Positions 8,481 to 17,519 of a stretch of DNA of 64,000 bases are shown piece by piece. Origin of the DNA: Chitinophagaceae bacterium DXS (GTDB lineage Bacteria; Bacteroidota; Bacteroidia; Chitinophagales; Chitinophagaceae); contig CP128386.1 of NCBI GenBank assembly GCA_030345135.1, positions 4,556,908-4,620,907 on the forward strand, in the 5' to 3' direction. The position numbers and the translations under genes were made by a program. The number at the start of each line of letters is the position of its first letter. Within the stretch, counting starts at the first letter, position 1. A model generated the notes under the pieces. It saw nothing but the letters and a program-made list of their open reading frames with translations. It searched no databases and had not been told where the DNA came from.

Positions 8481-11400
8481 ATGAGAATATTCCTGACAAT
8501 TTTTATAACATTCCTTGTTGCAGCAAGCTTTGCACAGCAAAAAAAAGTAACAGGTGTGGTGACCAGTAAAACGGCCAATACACCGTTGTCGGGCGTGGCC
8601 ATTCAATCAAAAGTGGCCCATGCCTTTACTGATAGCAGTGGCAGGTTTTCTATTCTGGCCAATGAAGGTGACGAGCTCATGTTCACTTATGTAGGCATGA
8701 AAGCGCAGTCCGTAAAAGTATCCGGTTCATCTCCTTTATCTGTGCAGCTTGAAGACATAAATGCCGATCTTGTACAGGTTGTAGTTACAGGTTATAAGGC
8801 CGAAAGAAAGGTGGACCTAACAGGTGCTGTGTCAGTTGTAAACCTCAATACAGTAAAAAATTCACCTACAACAAGTCCTATGCTAGCCCTGCAGGGACAA
8901 GTGCCTGGTCTGTATGTTCAAACAGACGGATCACCCACAGGGGGCAATGGTAATCCGCCGACCATTCTTGTGCGTGGCGTAAACACGCTCGGCAATACCA
9001 ATCCGTTGTATATTATAGATGGCGTGCCTACTACACGTTACGAGGATTTTGCCAATTTAAATACCAATGCCATTTCTTCCATACAGGTCTTAAAAGATGC
9101 ATCGGCTTCATCTATCTACGGTTCAAGAGCATCCAATGGTGTAATTATCGTAACAACAAAGGCTAACGGTACCGGCGATAAGATGCACATTACATTAAAC
9201 ACCAGTTACACAAGGCAATCTGAAAAACCGTGGCAGGAAAAAGTACTGAGCTCCTACGACAGAGGAGCGGCACTATGGCGTGCTGCGGTTAACGACAGCA
9301 CGGATCCCAATGGATTAGTAAACCAGATATACCGTTACGAGTGGAATGGAGACTATACAAATCCTGTGTTGAGCAAAGTGTTGATAGCACCATTTGTTGG
9401 TGCAACAAATAACAATCAACCTAACTACGATCCCTTTGTGGGACCTTATTCTGCGACAGATAGTCTTATGCCTGTAGCAAGCACCAACTGGCAGGATGCG
9501 CTGTTTAAACCAGCAAACGTGGTATCTACAGATCTGGCAATATCTTCAGGCAATGCGCGGAGTGGCTTCCTGATGGATGTGGGTTTTTACAACAACGACG
9601 GGCTTATCGAATTCACGAAATACCGACGGTATAACGCGAGGATTAATGCGCATACGTCGGCGTTCAATGATAGATTGAAGATCGGGGAAAACTTCCAGGT
9701 ATCGAGAACGTCACAAGTGAATTCAACAACAGATGTTGGCGGCGCAGCTACACCCGGGCTGGCTCTCACGTTAGCGCCAACAATTCCTTTGTATAAAACA
9801 GATGGTACTTATGGTGGCCCGAGAGGTGCGGGTTATTCTGATAGGAACAATCCTGTCGATATGCAATATCTGAACAGGTTTAACGATAGAAATCAGTTGA
9901 TAACATTAGGTAACGTTTATCTTGATCTTGAAATTATAAAACATCTTGTTTTTCACACCAGCTTTGGTTTTGAGTACTCAGATATATTGGCTAAAAACGC
10001 CGCGCTGATAGGTGATGAGGGCCCGGTAAGATCTTTTAATAGTTATGGTATCCAGGAAACAAAGGAATTTAGTTTCACCTGGACCAACACACTTAACTAT
10101 AATCTGGAGTTTGGAAAAAGCAGGTTGAATTTGTTGGTGGGAACCGAAGCCATAAAAGATGACTATTCAACTTATGGTGCAAACACAACCAACTTTGCAT
10201 TGCAGGAACAAAGTTATCTGCAGCTAAGCGCAGGCGTGGGTGCACAAACAAATAATGGTTCTGCAACAGGTTATAGATTGCTTTCTCAATTTGGAAAAGT
10301 GTTCTATGGGTACGAGGATAAATATCTTGCTTCATTTACCATCAGGCGCGATGGATCTTCCCGTTTTGGAACCAATAATCCTTATGGTGTATTTCCTGCA
10401 TTTACATTGGGTTGGAGAATTAATAATGAAGATTTCTTTAATGCTAAAAAGCTCGTGTCAAATCTTAAACTACGTGCAGGTATAGGTACGGTGGGTAACC
10501 AGGAAATTGGTAATCTTTCATCATTCACCATACTGCAAGCCAACTATGGTACAGCCAGCCCGGCTTTTCCGCAATGGTTGAATACAGGTAGCGCTTATGA
10601 TTTGTTTGGTGTAAACACCGGATCTCTTCCTTCAGGATTTGTGCAGGTGCAAAGGGGTAACCCTAACCTGAAATGGGAATCGACAACTGAAACAAATGTG
10701 GGTGTGGACTTTGGTTTCCTTAATGAAACAATTACCGGTTCATTCGATTATTTCAGCAGAAAGACCAGTGATATATTGATTCAGCCACCTGTAGCCGCTG
10801 CACTCGGTGAAGGGCAACAACAATATGTAAATGGCGCCAACGTGAGCAATAAAGGATGGGAAGCAGTGCTCAGCTATAATCACAGAACTTCCGGTGGTTT
10901 TAGTTATACTATAACAGGTAATGCAAGCCATTGGGCTGATAAGGTTACCAGTATTCCGGATAATGTACGACCTGCGTATCCTGGTGATGCAAATCACTCA
11001 ATCGTAGGACATTCACGTTTCTCCATTTTTGGCTACAAGACAGCAGGTCTCTTCCAGACTTCAAAGGAGGCGCAGGATGCACCCACACAACCCGGAGTGC
11101 TGGATGGTGCGCTTAAAGGAGCCGGACGAATACGATATGAAGATCTTGCAGGAGTTGATGCCAACGGCAACTTAACCGGACCTGACGGAAAGATAGACGC
11201 CAATGACCAGACATGGTTGGGCACAACATTGCCCAAGGTTGAGTTTGGTCTGCGGTTAGATCTCAGCTATAAGAGTTTTGATCTGTCTGTATTCGGATCA
11301 GGTGTGGCAGGTAAGACCAGCTTTGACCCTACCAAGTTTTTTAATTCGTTTGCTAACGTGAGGAACAATTTTGGACCGGGCACCTTAAGTGCATGGAATC

Positions 11401-11708
11401 CGCAAAACACAGGCTCAAGCATTCCTGCATTAAGTGTTTTAAACCACAATGGTGAAGACAGAACTTCCGATTTCTATTATGTGAACTCATCTTATTTTAA
11501 ACTTCGCAATGTTACGCTAGGATATAATTTCTCCAGAGGTATCGCCAATAGTATAAAGATGGAGTCCCTGAGGATATACATAGCAGGTCAGAACCTGTTT
11601 GCCATCAAGTCTAAAGACTTTACATCAAAGGATCCTGAAAGGGCCACAACCTTCGATACATGGCCGGTGCCAACCTCATTTACATTTGGATTGAACGCAA
11701 ACTTTTAA
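8481..11708 (+). CDS. SusC-like TonB-dependent outer-membrane transporter (fructan locus)
   Basis: A 1075-residue protein with a signal peptide (1-18, ending AASFAQ), a carboxypeptidase-D-like regulatory domain (about 22-95; VTGVVTSKTANTPLSG), the conserved VVVTGY stretch, a plug domain with VRGVNTLGNTNPLYIIDGVP and DASASSIYGSRASNGVIIVTT, and a 22-strand barrel closing with an aromatic C-terminus (GLNANF). With its SusD partner it forms the bed-bin importer that brings oligosaccharides through the outer membrane using TonB energy. It starts 26 bases after the kinase and its stop is 16 bases before susD, so the genes are surely co-transcribed. Fructo-oligosaccharides are the expected cargo from the neighbouring GH32 and kinase. 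Confidence 0.95.
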   Translation: MRIFLTIFITFLVAASFAQQKKVTGVVTSKTANTPLSGVAIQSKVAHAFTDSSGRFSILANEGDELMFTYVGMKAQSVKVSGSSPLSVQLEDINADLVQVVVTGYKAERKVDLTGAVSVVNLNTVKNSPTTSPMLALQGQVPGLYVQTDGSPTGGNGNPPTILVRGVNTLGNTNPLYIIDGVPTTRYEDFANLNTNAISSIQVLKDASASSIYGSRASNGVIIVTTKANGTGDKMHITLNTSYTRQSEKPWQEKVLSSYDRGAALWRAAVNDSTDPNGLVNQIYRYEWNGDYTNPVLSKVLIAPFVGATNNNQPNYDPFVGPYSATDSLMPVASTNWQDALFKPANVVSTDLAISSGNARSGFLMDVGFYNNDGLIEFTKYRRYNARINAHTSAFNDRLKIGENFQVSRTSQVNSTTDVGGAATPGLALTLAPTIPLYKTDGTYGGPRGAGYSDRNNPVDMQYLNRFNDRNQLITLGNVYLDLEIIKHLVFHTSFGFEYSDILAKNAALIGDEGPVRSFNSYGIQETKEFSFTWTNTLNYNLEFGKSRLNLLVGTEAIKDDYSTYGANTTNFALQEQSYLQLSAGVGAQTNNGSATGYRLLSQFGKVFYGYEDKYLASFTIRRDGSSRFGTNNPYGVFPAFTLGWRINNEDFFNAKKLVSNLKLRAGIGTVGNQEIGNLSSFTILQANYGTASPAFPQWLNTGSAYDLFGVNTGSLPSGFVQVQRGNPNLKWESTTETNVGVDFGFLNETITGSFDYFSRKTSDILIQPPVAAALGEGQQQYVNGANVSNKGWEAVLSYNHRTSGGFSYTITGNASHWADKVTSIPDNVRPAYPGDANHSIVGHSRFSIFGYKTAGLFQTSKEAQDAPTQPGVLDGALKGAGRIRYEDLAGVDANGNLTGPDGKIDANDQTWLGTTLPKVEFGLRLDLSYKSFDLSVFGSGVAGKTSFDPTKFFNSFANVRNNFGPGTLSAWNPQNTGSSIPALSVLNHNGEDRTSDFYYVNSSYFKLRNVTLGYNFSRGIANSIKMESLRIYIAGQNLFAIKSKDFTSKDPERATTFDTWPVPTSFTFGLNANF

Positions 11709-11724
11709 TTCAAAAAAATCAGTT

Positions 11725-13482
11725 ATGAAATATAATAGCATAAAAATTTTTCTGGTTGCGATGTTGCTCTTTTCGATGAGTTGTAAGAAATTTTTGGATT
11801 ACAAACCGCAGGGAGCATTGTCTGCATCAGATTTAACCACGCCAACTGCTGCAGATGGATTGGCTACGGCAGCCTATGCCGGAATAGCCAATGACTGGTG
11901 GGATGCGCCTGTTACAAGCATGTGGGAATACAGTAGTATTCGCTCTGATGATGCTTATAAAGGTGGCGGTGATATCAGTGATCAGCAGCAAATGGATAAA
12001 TACGAACAGTTTTATTTAGTGAATGCATCTAACAATGGTGCCGGTGATTTTGGTTTTCCCGGTACATGGATCAGAGCTTATGCTGCCATCAGCAGAATGA
12101 ACAATGCATTGAGAGCATTGAATAATCTTACCGATGCAGCGTTTCCAAAAAGAACAGTGCGCATTGGAGAAATGCATTTTCTGCGAGGACATATGTTTTT
12201 CTTGTTGAAAGTGATGTTCAGGAATATTCCATGGTTTGATGAAACGTTTTCTAATGACCAGATCCTGAAGGTCTCCAACAACATGTCAAACGATTCGCTT
12301 TGGGAACATATTGCTGCTGACTTTCAGACCGCCATTAACGATCTGCCTTTGACGCAGCCAGGCGAGCCGGGACGTGCAAACCAGCTATCAGCAAAAGCAT
12401 ACCTGGCTAAAGTCAGGCTGTACCAGGCTTACACACAGGATGACAACTACAATGTGACAGGCATAGATCAGGCAAAAATGCAACAGGTAATAACATTAAC
12501 CAATGATGTTATTAGCTCGGGCATCTATTCACTGAATAGTGATTTTGCTTTTAATTTTTTAGATGGTCATGATAATAGTCCCGAATCAGTTTTCGCAATT
12601 CAGTATTCCATTAACGATGGAACGGCTATCGGTGGACGATTAAGTATGTCGACAAGCCTCAACTATTTTGCCGGTGCGCCCCAGTATGGATGTTGTGCAT
12701 TTCATGTGCCGTCGCAGAACCTGGTGAACGCATTCAGGACAGATGCAAATGGACTTCCCATGTTCGATCATTTTAACGATGTTGCTTTGACTGATGCTGA
12801 TCTAACGACCAATGGCGTTCGGATGGATCCGAGAGTGGACCATACAATCGGCATTCAGGGGCATCCATTCAAATACAACGCCGCAATACCATATGATCAT
12901 AGTTGGGAACGATTGGCTGGTGTATATGGTGGATTCGGTACAATGAAGGAATTACAACTGGCTTCCTGCCCGTGTTTCAAAAAGCTTGGCCCATTCTATG
13001 GCACATCTGTGAACATGGATGTGATACGTTATGACGACGTGTTGTTGATGAATGCAGAAGCGCAGATTCAATCAGCCGGCGGTAATCTGAATACTGCATT
13101 GGCAGAGATAAATCTGGTAAGGGCAAGAGCTGCGCAAAGCACAAACCTGGTGAAGAAGAGTGATGGAACTTTCCCCTCCAACTATAAAATTGATGTATAT
13201 AAGCCTGGTGTAAATATTCCTGCGTGGGATAAGGCTACTGCATTTAAGGCCTTGCAGTGGGAACGGAGAATGGAGTTTGCGATGGAAAGCCCAAGGTTCT
13301 TTGATCTCGTGCGCTGGGGAATTGCCGCGGAAACGCTCAATGCATTCTTTGCGATTGAAAAAACAAGACACTCATTTTTAAGCAGTGCGCATTTTACAAA
13401 GAACATGCATGAGTATTTCCCAATACCACAGGAACAAATAACATTCACAAACGGCCTGTATAAACAAAATAAGGGATACTAG
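11725..13482 (+). CDS. SusD/RagB-like glycan-binding lipoprotein (fructan locus)
   Basis: A 585-residue surface lipoprotein. The signal ends at a lipobox with Cys20 (FSMSCKKFLDYKP). The body has the helical TPR fold of the family, with the usual sequence marks: AEMHFLRGHMFF-type helix (IGEMHFLRGHMFF), YLAKVRLYQAY, VLLMNAEAQ and the closing WERRMEFAMESPRFFDLVRWG and FPIPQEQI. It caps the SusC barrel and binds the oligosaccharide. It is longer than most SusD proteins (about 500-550), mainly through an insert around residues 300-345 with a CC pair (YGCCAFHVP). It ends the tight symporter-kinase-SusC-SusD run; a repeat-filled spacer follows. Confidence 0.95.
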   Translation: MKYNSIKIFLVAMLLFSMSCKKFLDYKPQGALSASDLTTPTAADGLATAAYAGIANDWWDAPVTSMWEYSSIRSDDAYKGGGDISDQQQMDKYEQFYLVNASNNGAGDFGFPGTWIRAYAAISRMNNALRALNNLTDAAFPKRTVRIGEMHFLRGHMFFLLKVMFRNIPWFDETFSNDQILKVSNNMSNDSLWEHIAADFQTAINDLPLTQPGEPGRANQLSAKAYLAKVRLYQAYTQDDNYNVTGIDQAKMQQVITLTNDVISSGIYSLNSDFAFNFLDGHDNSPESVFAIQYSINDGTAIGGRLSMSTSLNYFAGAPQYGCCAFHVPSQNLVNAFRTDANGLPMFDHFNDVALTDADLTTNGVRMDPRVDHTIGIQGHPFKYNAAIPYDHSWERLAGVYGGFGTMKELQLASCPCFKKLGPFYGTSVNMDVIRYDDVLLMNAEAQIQSAGGNLNTALAEINLVRARAAQSTNLVKKSDGTFPSNYKIDVYKPGVNIPAWDKATAFKALQWERRMEFAMESPRFFDLVRWGIAAETLNAFFAIEKTRHSFLSSAHFTKNMHEYFPIPQEQITFTNGLYKQNKGY

Positions 13483-13948
13483 GAATAATTAAACCATATA
13501 AGGCATATAAGGGATATAAGTTTAGTGAAACAGCTTGCATGTTCTTATATGCCTTCTATACAACTGGTGAATAGTCAATAGTCAATGGTGAAAGTCCGGT
13601 CTGGCTAAGTAAATGTAAAGTCATTTAAGTGCAATTATTATCGCAGGCAAAATTCTTATGTGCTCTTATATGCCTTATATGGTTTAAAAAACTTCGCTTC
13701 GGTCAGTTTTAGGCTTTAGGCTTTAAGCTTTATCAGTTGTTTACAAAGAAACGTTGGCGCCGCCACCTCCTTACCTATATGGTTCAAAAAATTTCGCTCC
13801 GGTCAGCTTTATGCTTTATGCTTTGAGCTTTGGGCTTTAAGCTGAAAAAAATACTATGTTTCAAGAAAAAGTTCCTCCTGGCATCAAATTTTTTTGTAAA
13901 TTTTTAGACGTTTGATTATTGATATGCTGAATATTTAAAGTTTTAAGT
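13483..13948. repeat. Gene-free spacer made of heptamer repeat blocks
   Basis: Most of these 466 bases are repeats. ATATAAGG/CATATAAG blocks lie at 13495-13520. GTCAATA-type 7-mers followed by TCCGGTCTGGCTAAGTAAAT lie at 13566-13610; this is the reverse complement of 1290-1345. A block of GGCTTTA 7-mers preceded by AAAAAACTTCGCTTCGGTCAG occupies 13661-13735, and a second copy with AAAAAATTTCGCTCCGGTCAG occupies 13779-13845. The last 100 bases are AT-rich and probably hold the promoter of the next gene. No open frame of interest is present. Confidence 0.75.
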
Positions 13949-16900
13949 ATGCCTGTCCGGAAACTAAATATTTATATCCTGCTAATGTCAATCCTGCTTG
14001 CTTCCTGCCATAGTTCAGACAAACTGTTTACAAGTTTATCCTCATCCAAAACAAATATTGAATTTGCCAACAACCTTCAGGATAAAAGTTTTTTCGGTAT
14101 CCTCAATTACATCTACTACTATAACGGAGGGGGTGTAGCTGTTGGAGATATAAATAATGATGGTTTGCCGGATATCTATTTTACTGCGAACAGCAAAGGC
14201 AACAACAAGCTATACCTGAATAAAGGCGATTTTGTTTTTGAAGATATTACAGAAAAAGCAGGAGTTGCAGGCACTGCAGATTGGTGCACCGGTGTTACCA
14301 TGGCTGATGTGAATGGTGACGGTTTTCTGGATATTTATGTTTGTGCAGTCGCTACAATACATGGCTTCAAAGGTCGCAATCAATTATTTGTCAATAACGG
14401 AAAAGGTGGCTTTACAGAAGCAGCAACAGAATATGGGCTTGATTTTTCAGGCACATCAACCCAGGCTGTTTTTTTTGATTATGATCATGATGGAGATCTG
14501 GATTGTTATTTGCTCAATCAGTCGGAACATCCAAATCAGAATATCGTTGATACAAGTAGCCGGCGAAAGGTTGATGCTATTGCAGGTGACAGGTTATACC
14601 GGAACGATCTGGTAAATGGAAAAAGAAAATTTACGGATGTTTCAGCACAGGCTGGGATTTATCAAAGTAATTTGGGTTACGGACTTGGTATTGCCGTTGC
14701 CGACTTTAATAATGATGGCTGGGATGATATTTACGTTGGTAACGACTTTCATGAAAACGATTATTACTATGTCAACAACGGAGACGGGACTTTTTCCGAA
14801 AGTGGGGCAAAACACTTCAGGCATTACAGTAGATACAGTATGGGTAATGATGCGGCTGATTACAATAACGACGGACAAATAGATATTTTCACAGCCGATA
14901 TGCTTCCATCTGATGAAAAAGTTCTAAAGACTTATGGAAACGGTGAACATTTGGATATCTACAACCAAAAGATCACGCACAATGGTTATCAAAATCAGTA
15001 TTCAAAAAATTGCCTTCAAAGAAATAACGGAGATGGTGTAAGCTTCAGCGACGTTGGACTAATAAATGGCGTTTCAGCGACAGATTGGAGTTGGAGTGCT
15101 TTGTTCGCGGATTTTGACAATGATGGGAAGAAGGATCTGTTTATTTCGAGTGGTATTGTAAAGCGGCCCCTTGATCTGGATTTTATCATGTTTATGTCCA
15201 ACACAAATCCGCGTGATGTCAACAGCAATGAAAAGTATGCAGAGCTTATTCAGAAAATGCCCGACGGTGCATCTCATCCATATTTGTACAAAGGCGACGG
15301 TAACTACAAGTTTAATGATGTAAGTGAAAATTGGGGAACTGGTAACATGAGCGGTTATTTTAACGGAGCAGCTTATGCGGATTTAAATAACGATGGGAGA
15401 GAAGATCTTGTAATTAATTGCATAAATGCGCCAGCCGTTATTCTAAAGAATAATTCTATTCCTGAAAGTTATTTGTCAATAGTATTTAAAGGCGGTGGCA
15501 TGAATACTTCGGGCATTGGTGCTAAGGCTTATGTTTTTGCAAATGGAAAAATGCAGTATCAGCAACTGATGCTCACAAGGGGCTTCATGTCATCCTCTGA
15601 GCCAAAGCTTCATTTTGGTCTTGACAGCGCTTCTAAAATAGATAGCTTATTGATTGTGTGGCCCGATCAAAAGTATCAAATACTTAAAGATGTTGGGGTG
15701 AACAGACAATTGTCAGTGAAGCAAAGTGACGCTACGCAGCAATTTAGCTACCACACTTTTTTTCCTGGATCGCTACAGTCATTTGAAGATATAACAAAGC
15801 CGGTAAATGTTAACTGGAAGCATATTGAAGATAATTTTACTGATTTTAATACGCAATATCTAATCCCGCACATGCAGTCTACCAGAGGGCCAAAGCTGGC
15901 TGTAGCCGATGTTAACAAGGATGGCCTGGATGATTTTTTTGTGTGCGGGGCAAAAGGACAGCCCGGTTGTTTGATGATCCAGGCGAAGGATGGAAAATTT
16001 ATCAATACAGATTCAGCGCTTTTTGCTAAAAACAAAGCCAGCGAAGATGTTGATGCCGTTTTTTTTGATGCCAACAATGATGGCTTTCCCGATCTGTATG
16101 TTGTGACAGGTGGTAATGAATATGAAGATGGCAATGCTAACCTGGCCGATCATCTCTACTACAATGATTTGCATGGCGGTTTTACAGAAGCTGTGAATGC
16201 ACTGCCTCCTATACTTTCCAATAAATCGTGTATTGCTGTTGCAGATGTAAATAAGGATGGAAAACCGGATGTTTTTATAGGAGGGCTGGCCGATGCAAAG
16301 AAATATGGATACGCGCAGTCGTCTTATTTGCTAATGAATGATGTTAAGGCTCCCGGAACTTTTAAGAAGGCAGATGAATCGATGCTGGCTTTAAAAGATA
16401 TCGGGATAGTGACCTGCGCAACATTTACAGACATAAACAATGATGGATGGCCCGATTTGATAGTTAGTGGGGAATGGATGCCAATGAAAATATTTATCAA
16501 CAACAAGGGCGTTTTCAAAGCAGCGGATATTCCTCAATCCACCGGCTTGTGGCAGTCGGTGTTTGCCACGGATATAAATAGTGACGGATTTACGGATATA
16601 CTTGCAGGTAACTGGGGGCATAATTCAAAACTATACGCCGGAAAGGCAGGACCGTTAAAACTGTATGTAAAAGATTTTGATCAGAATGGTTCTGTAGATC
16701 AGGTTATGACTTACAATATAGCAGGGCGGGAATATCCGTTCCTGGCAAAAGATCAGTTGGAACTGGATATGCCTGTGCTCAAGAAAAGACATTTATTATA
16801 TGGGGAAGTGGCTGGCAAGTCTGCGCAGTTTATGTTGGGTGATATGATGGATGATGCAAAAGAATTAACCGCCGAAACGCTTGGCTCGGCCTGCTTTCTT

Positions 16901-17230
16901 AATGATGGTAAAGGCAATTTCAGGAAGACAGATCTTCCGGAAGAATTGCAACTGGCACCGCTTTTTGCTTTCGCCCGCGTTGATAGTAGCGCATGGTTTA
17001 CAGCTGGTAATTTTTACGGTGTGTTACCATATGAAGGGCGGTATGATGCTATGTTGCCTGCAGTTTTTTCTTATGACAAAGTGCATCAGCAGTATGATGT
17101 AATATCGGTTTTCCCGGCCATCAGCGGTGAAGTGCGCGATGCTAAATGGTTGAAGTACGGAAATGAGAAATTACTGGTTGTTGCGAGAAATAATGATTCG
17201 TTGATTTTTCTTCGGCCTTTAAAGAAATAA
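13949..17230 (+). CDS. FG-GAP/VCBS-repeat and ASPIC/UnbV lipoprotein
   Basis: A 1093-residue exported lipoprotein (lipobox Cys20 in LLASCHSS). At least eight calcium-loop FG-GAP repeats are visible in the first half (DINNDGLPDIY, DVNGDGFLDIY, DYDHDGDLDCY, DFNNDGWDDIY, DYNNDGQIDIF, DFDNDGKKDLF, DLNNDGREDLV). An ASPIC/UnbV domain covers about 515-590 (SGIGAKAYVF, RGFMSSSEPKLHFGL, IDSLLIVWPD) and a second set of FG-GAP loops follows. The family (CRTAC1-like) is common next to SusCD pairs in Bacteroidota; its role is unknown, and calcium-dependent surface binding is the usual guess. It lies between SusD and GH32 of the fructan locus, 466 bases after SusD, so it may have its own promoter. Confidence 0.88.
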   Translation: MPVRKLNIYILLMSILLASCHSSDKLFTSLSSSKTNIEFANNLQDKSFFGILNYIYYYNGGGVAVGDINNDGLPDIYFTANSKGNNKLYLNKGDFVFEDITEKAGVAGTADWCTGVTMADVNGDGFLDIYVCAVATIHGFKGRNQLFVNNGKGGFTEAATEYGLDFSGTSTQAVFFDYDHDGDLDCYLLNQSEHPNQNIVDTSSRRKVDAIAGDRLYRNDLVNGKRKFTDVSAQAGIYQSNLGYGLGIAVADFNNDGWDDIYVGNDFHENDYYYVNNGDGTFSESGAKHFRHYSRYSMGNDAADYNNDGQIDIFTADMLPSDEKVLKTYGNGEHLDIYNQKITHNGYQNQYSKNCLQRNNGDGVSFSDVGLINGVSATDWSWSALFADFDNDGKKDLFISSGIVKRPLDLDFIMFMSNTNPRDVNSNEKYAELIQKMPDGASHPYLYKGDGNYKFNDVSENWGTGNMSGYFNGAAYADLNNDGREDLVINCINAPAVILKNNSIPESYLSIVFKGGGMNTSGIGAKAYVFANGKMQYQQLMLTRGFMSSSEPKLHFGLDSASKIDSLLIVWPDQKYQILKDVGVNRQLSVKQSDATQQFSYHTFFPGSLQSFEDITKPVNVNWKHIEDNFTDFNTQYLIPHMQSTRGPKLAVADVNKDGLDDFFVCGAKGQPGCLMIQAKDGKFINTDSALFAKNKASEDVDAVFFDANNDGFPDLYVVTGGNEYEDGNANLADHLYYNDLHGGFTEAVNALPPILSNKSCIAVADVNKDGKPDVFIGGLADAKKYGYAQSSYLLMNDVKAPGTFKKADESMLALKDIGIVTCATFTDINNDGWPDLIVSGEWMPMKIFINNKGVFKAADIPQSTGLWQSVFATDINSDGFTDILAGNWGHNSKLYAGKAGPLKLYVKDFDQNGSVDQVMTYNIAGREYPFLAKDQLELDMPVLKKRHLLYGEVAGKSAQFMLGDMMDDAKELTAETLGSACFLNDGKGNFRKTDLPEELQLAPLFAFARVDSSAWFTAGNFYGVLPYEGRYDAMLPAVFSYDKVHQQYDVISVFPAISGEVRDAKWLKYGNEKLLVVARNNDSLIFLRPLKK

Positions 17231-17519
17231 GATTTTCGCTGACTTGTAGTGCTGTTTACTTAATGTAAATGCCTACTGCCCTGTGGCTGATTTCAATTCG
17301 TTGCCGTCTGCTTCAGCTGACGGATAGTAGTCATTCGTTTTTCCTGGCTTTAGCCCAAAAAACTGGAATGTGTAGCTAAAGCCATAATCAGAAATGCTCA
17401 TTTTCGTAAGTTAAAGCACAACGTCATTTAGTTAAGAAAATTCATAGCTCCAGTGGAGCCTCCTGTTTGCTGAACGAACTTAAAATATTATTTAATTCTA
17501 TTAACCAATATACCATCAT
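17231..17519. repeat. REP-like inverted repeats before the GH32 gene
   Basis: The spacer holds three dyads. CCGTCTGCTTCAGCTGACGG lies at 17303-17322. A 9-bp inverted repeat GGCTTTAGC / GCTAAAGCC lies at 17346-17354 and 17375-17383, with a 20-base loop. GCTCCAGTGGAGC lies at about 17447-17459. Between the last two is GTCATTTAGTTAAG, close to the GTCATTAAGTTAAG found in the terminal repeats of the element at 37851-38110. The layout looks like a REP-type repetitive unit. The final 50 bases are AT-rich and could hold a promoter. Confidence 0.55.

Noticed and set aside
14616..14882. Overlapping frames inside the FG-GAP/ASPIC gene
   Set aside because: The repeated GATGGT/AATAAT calcium-loop codons keep several frames open by composition; only the long frame has domain structure.
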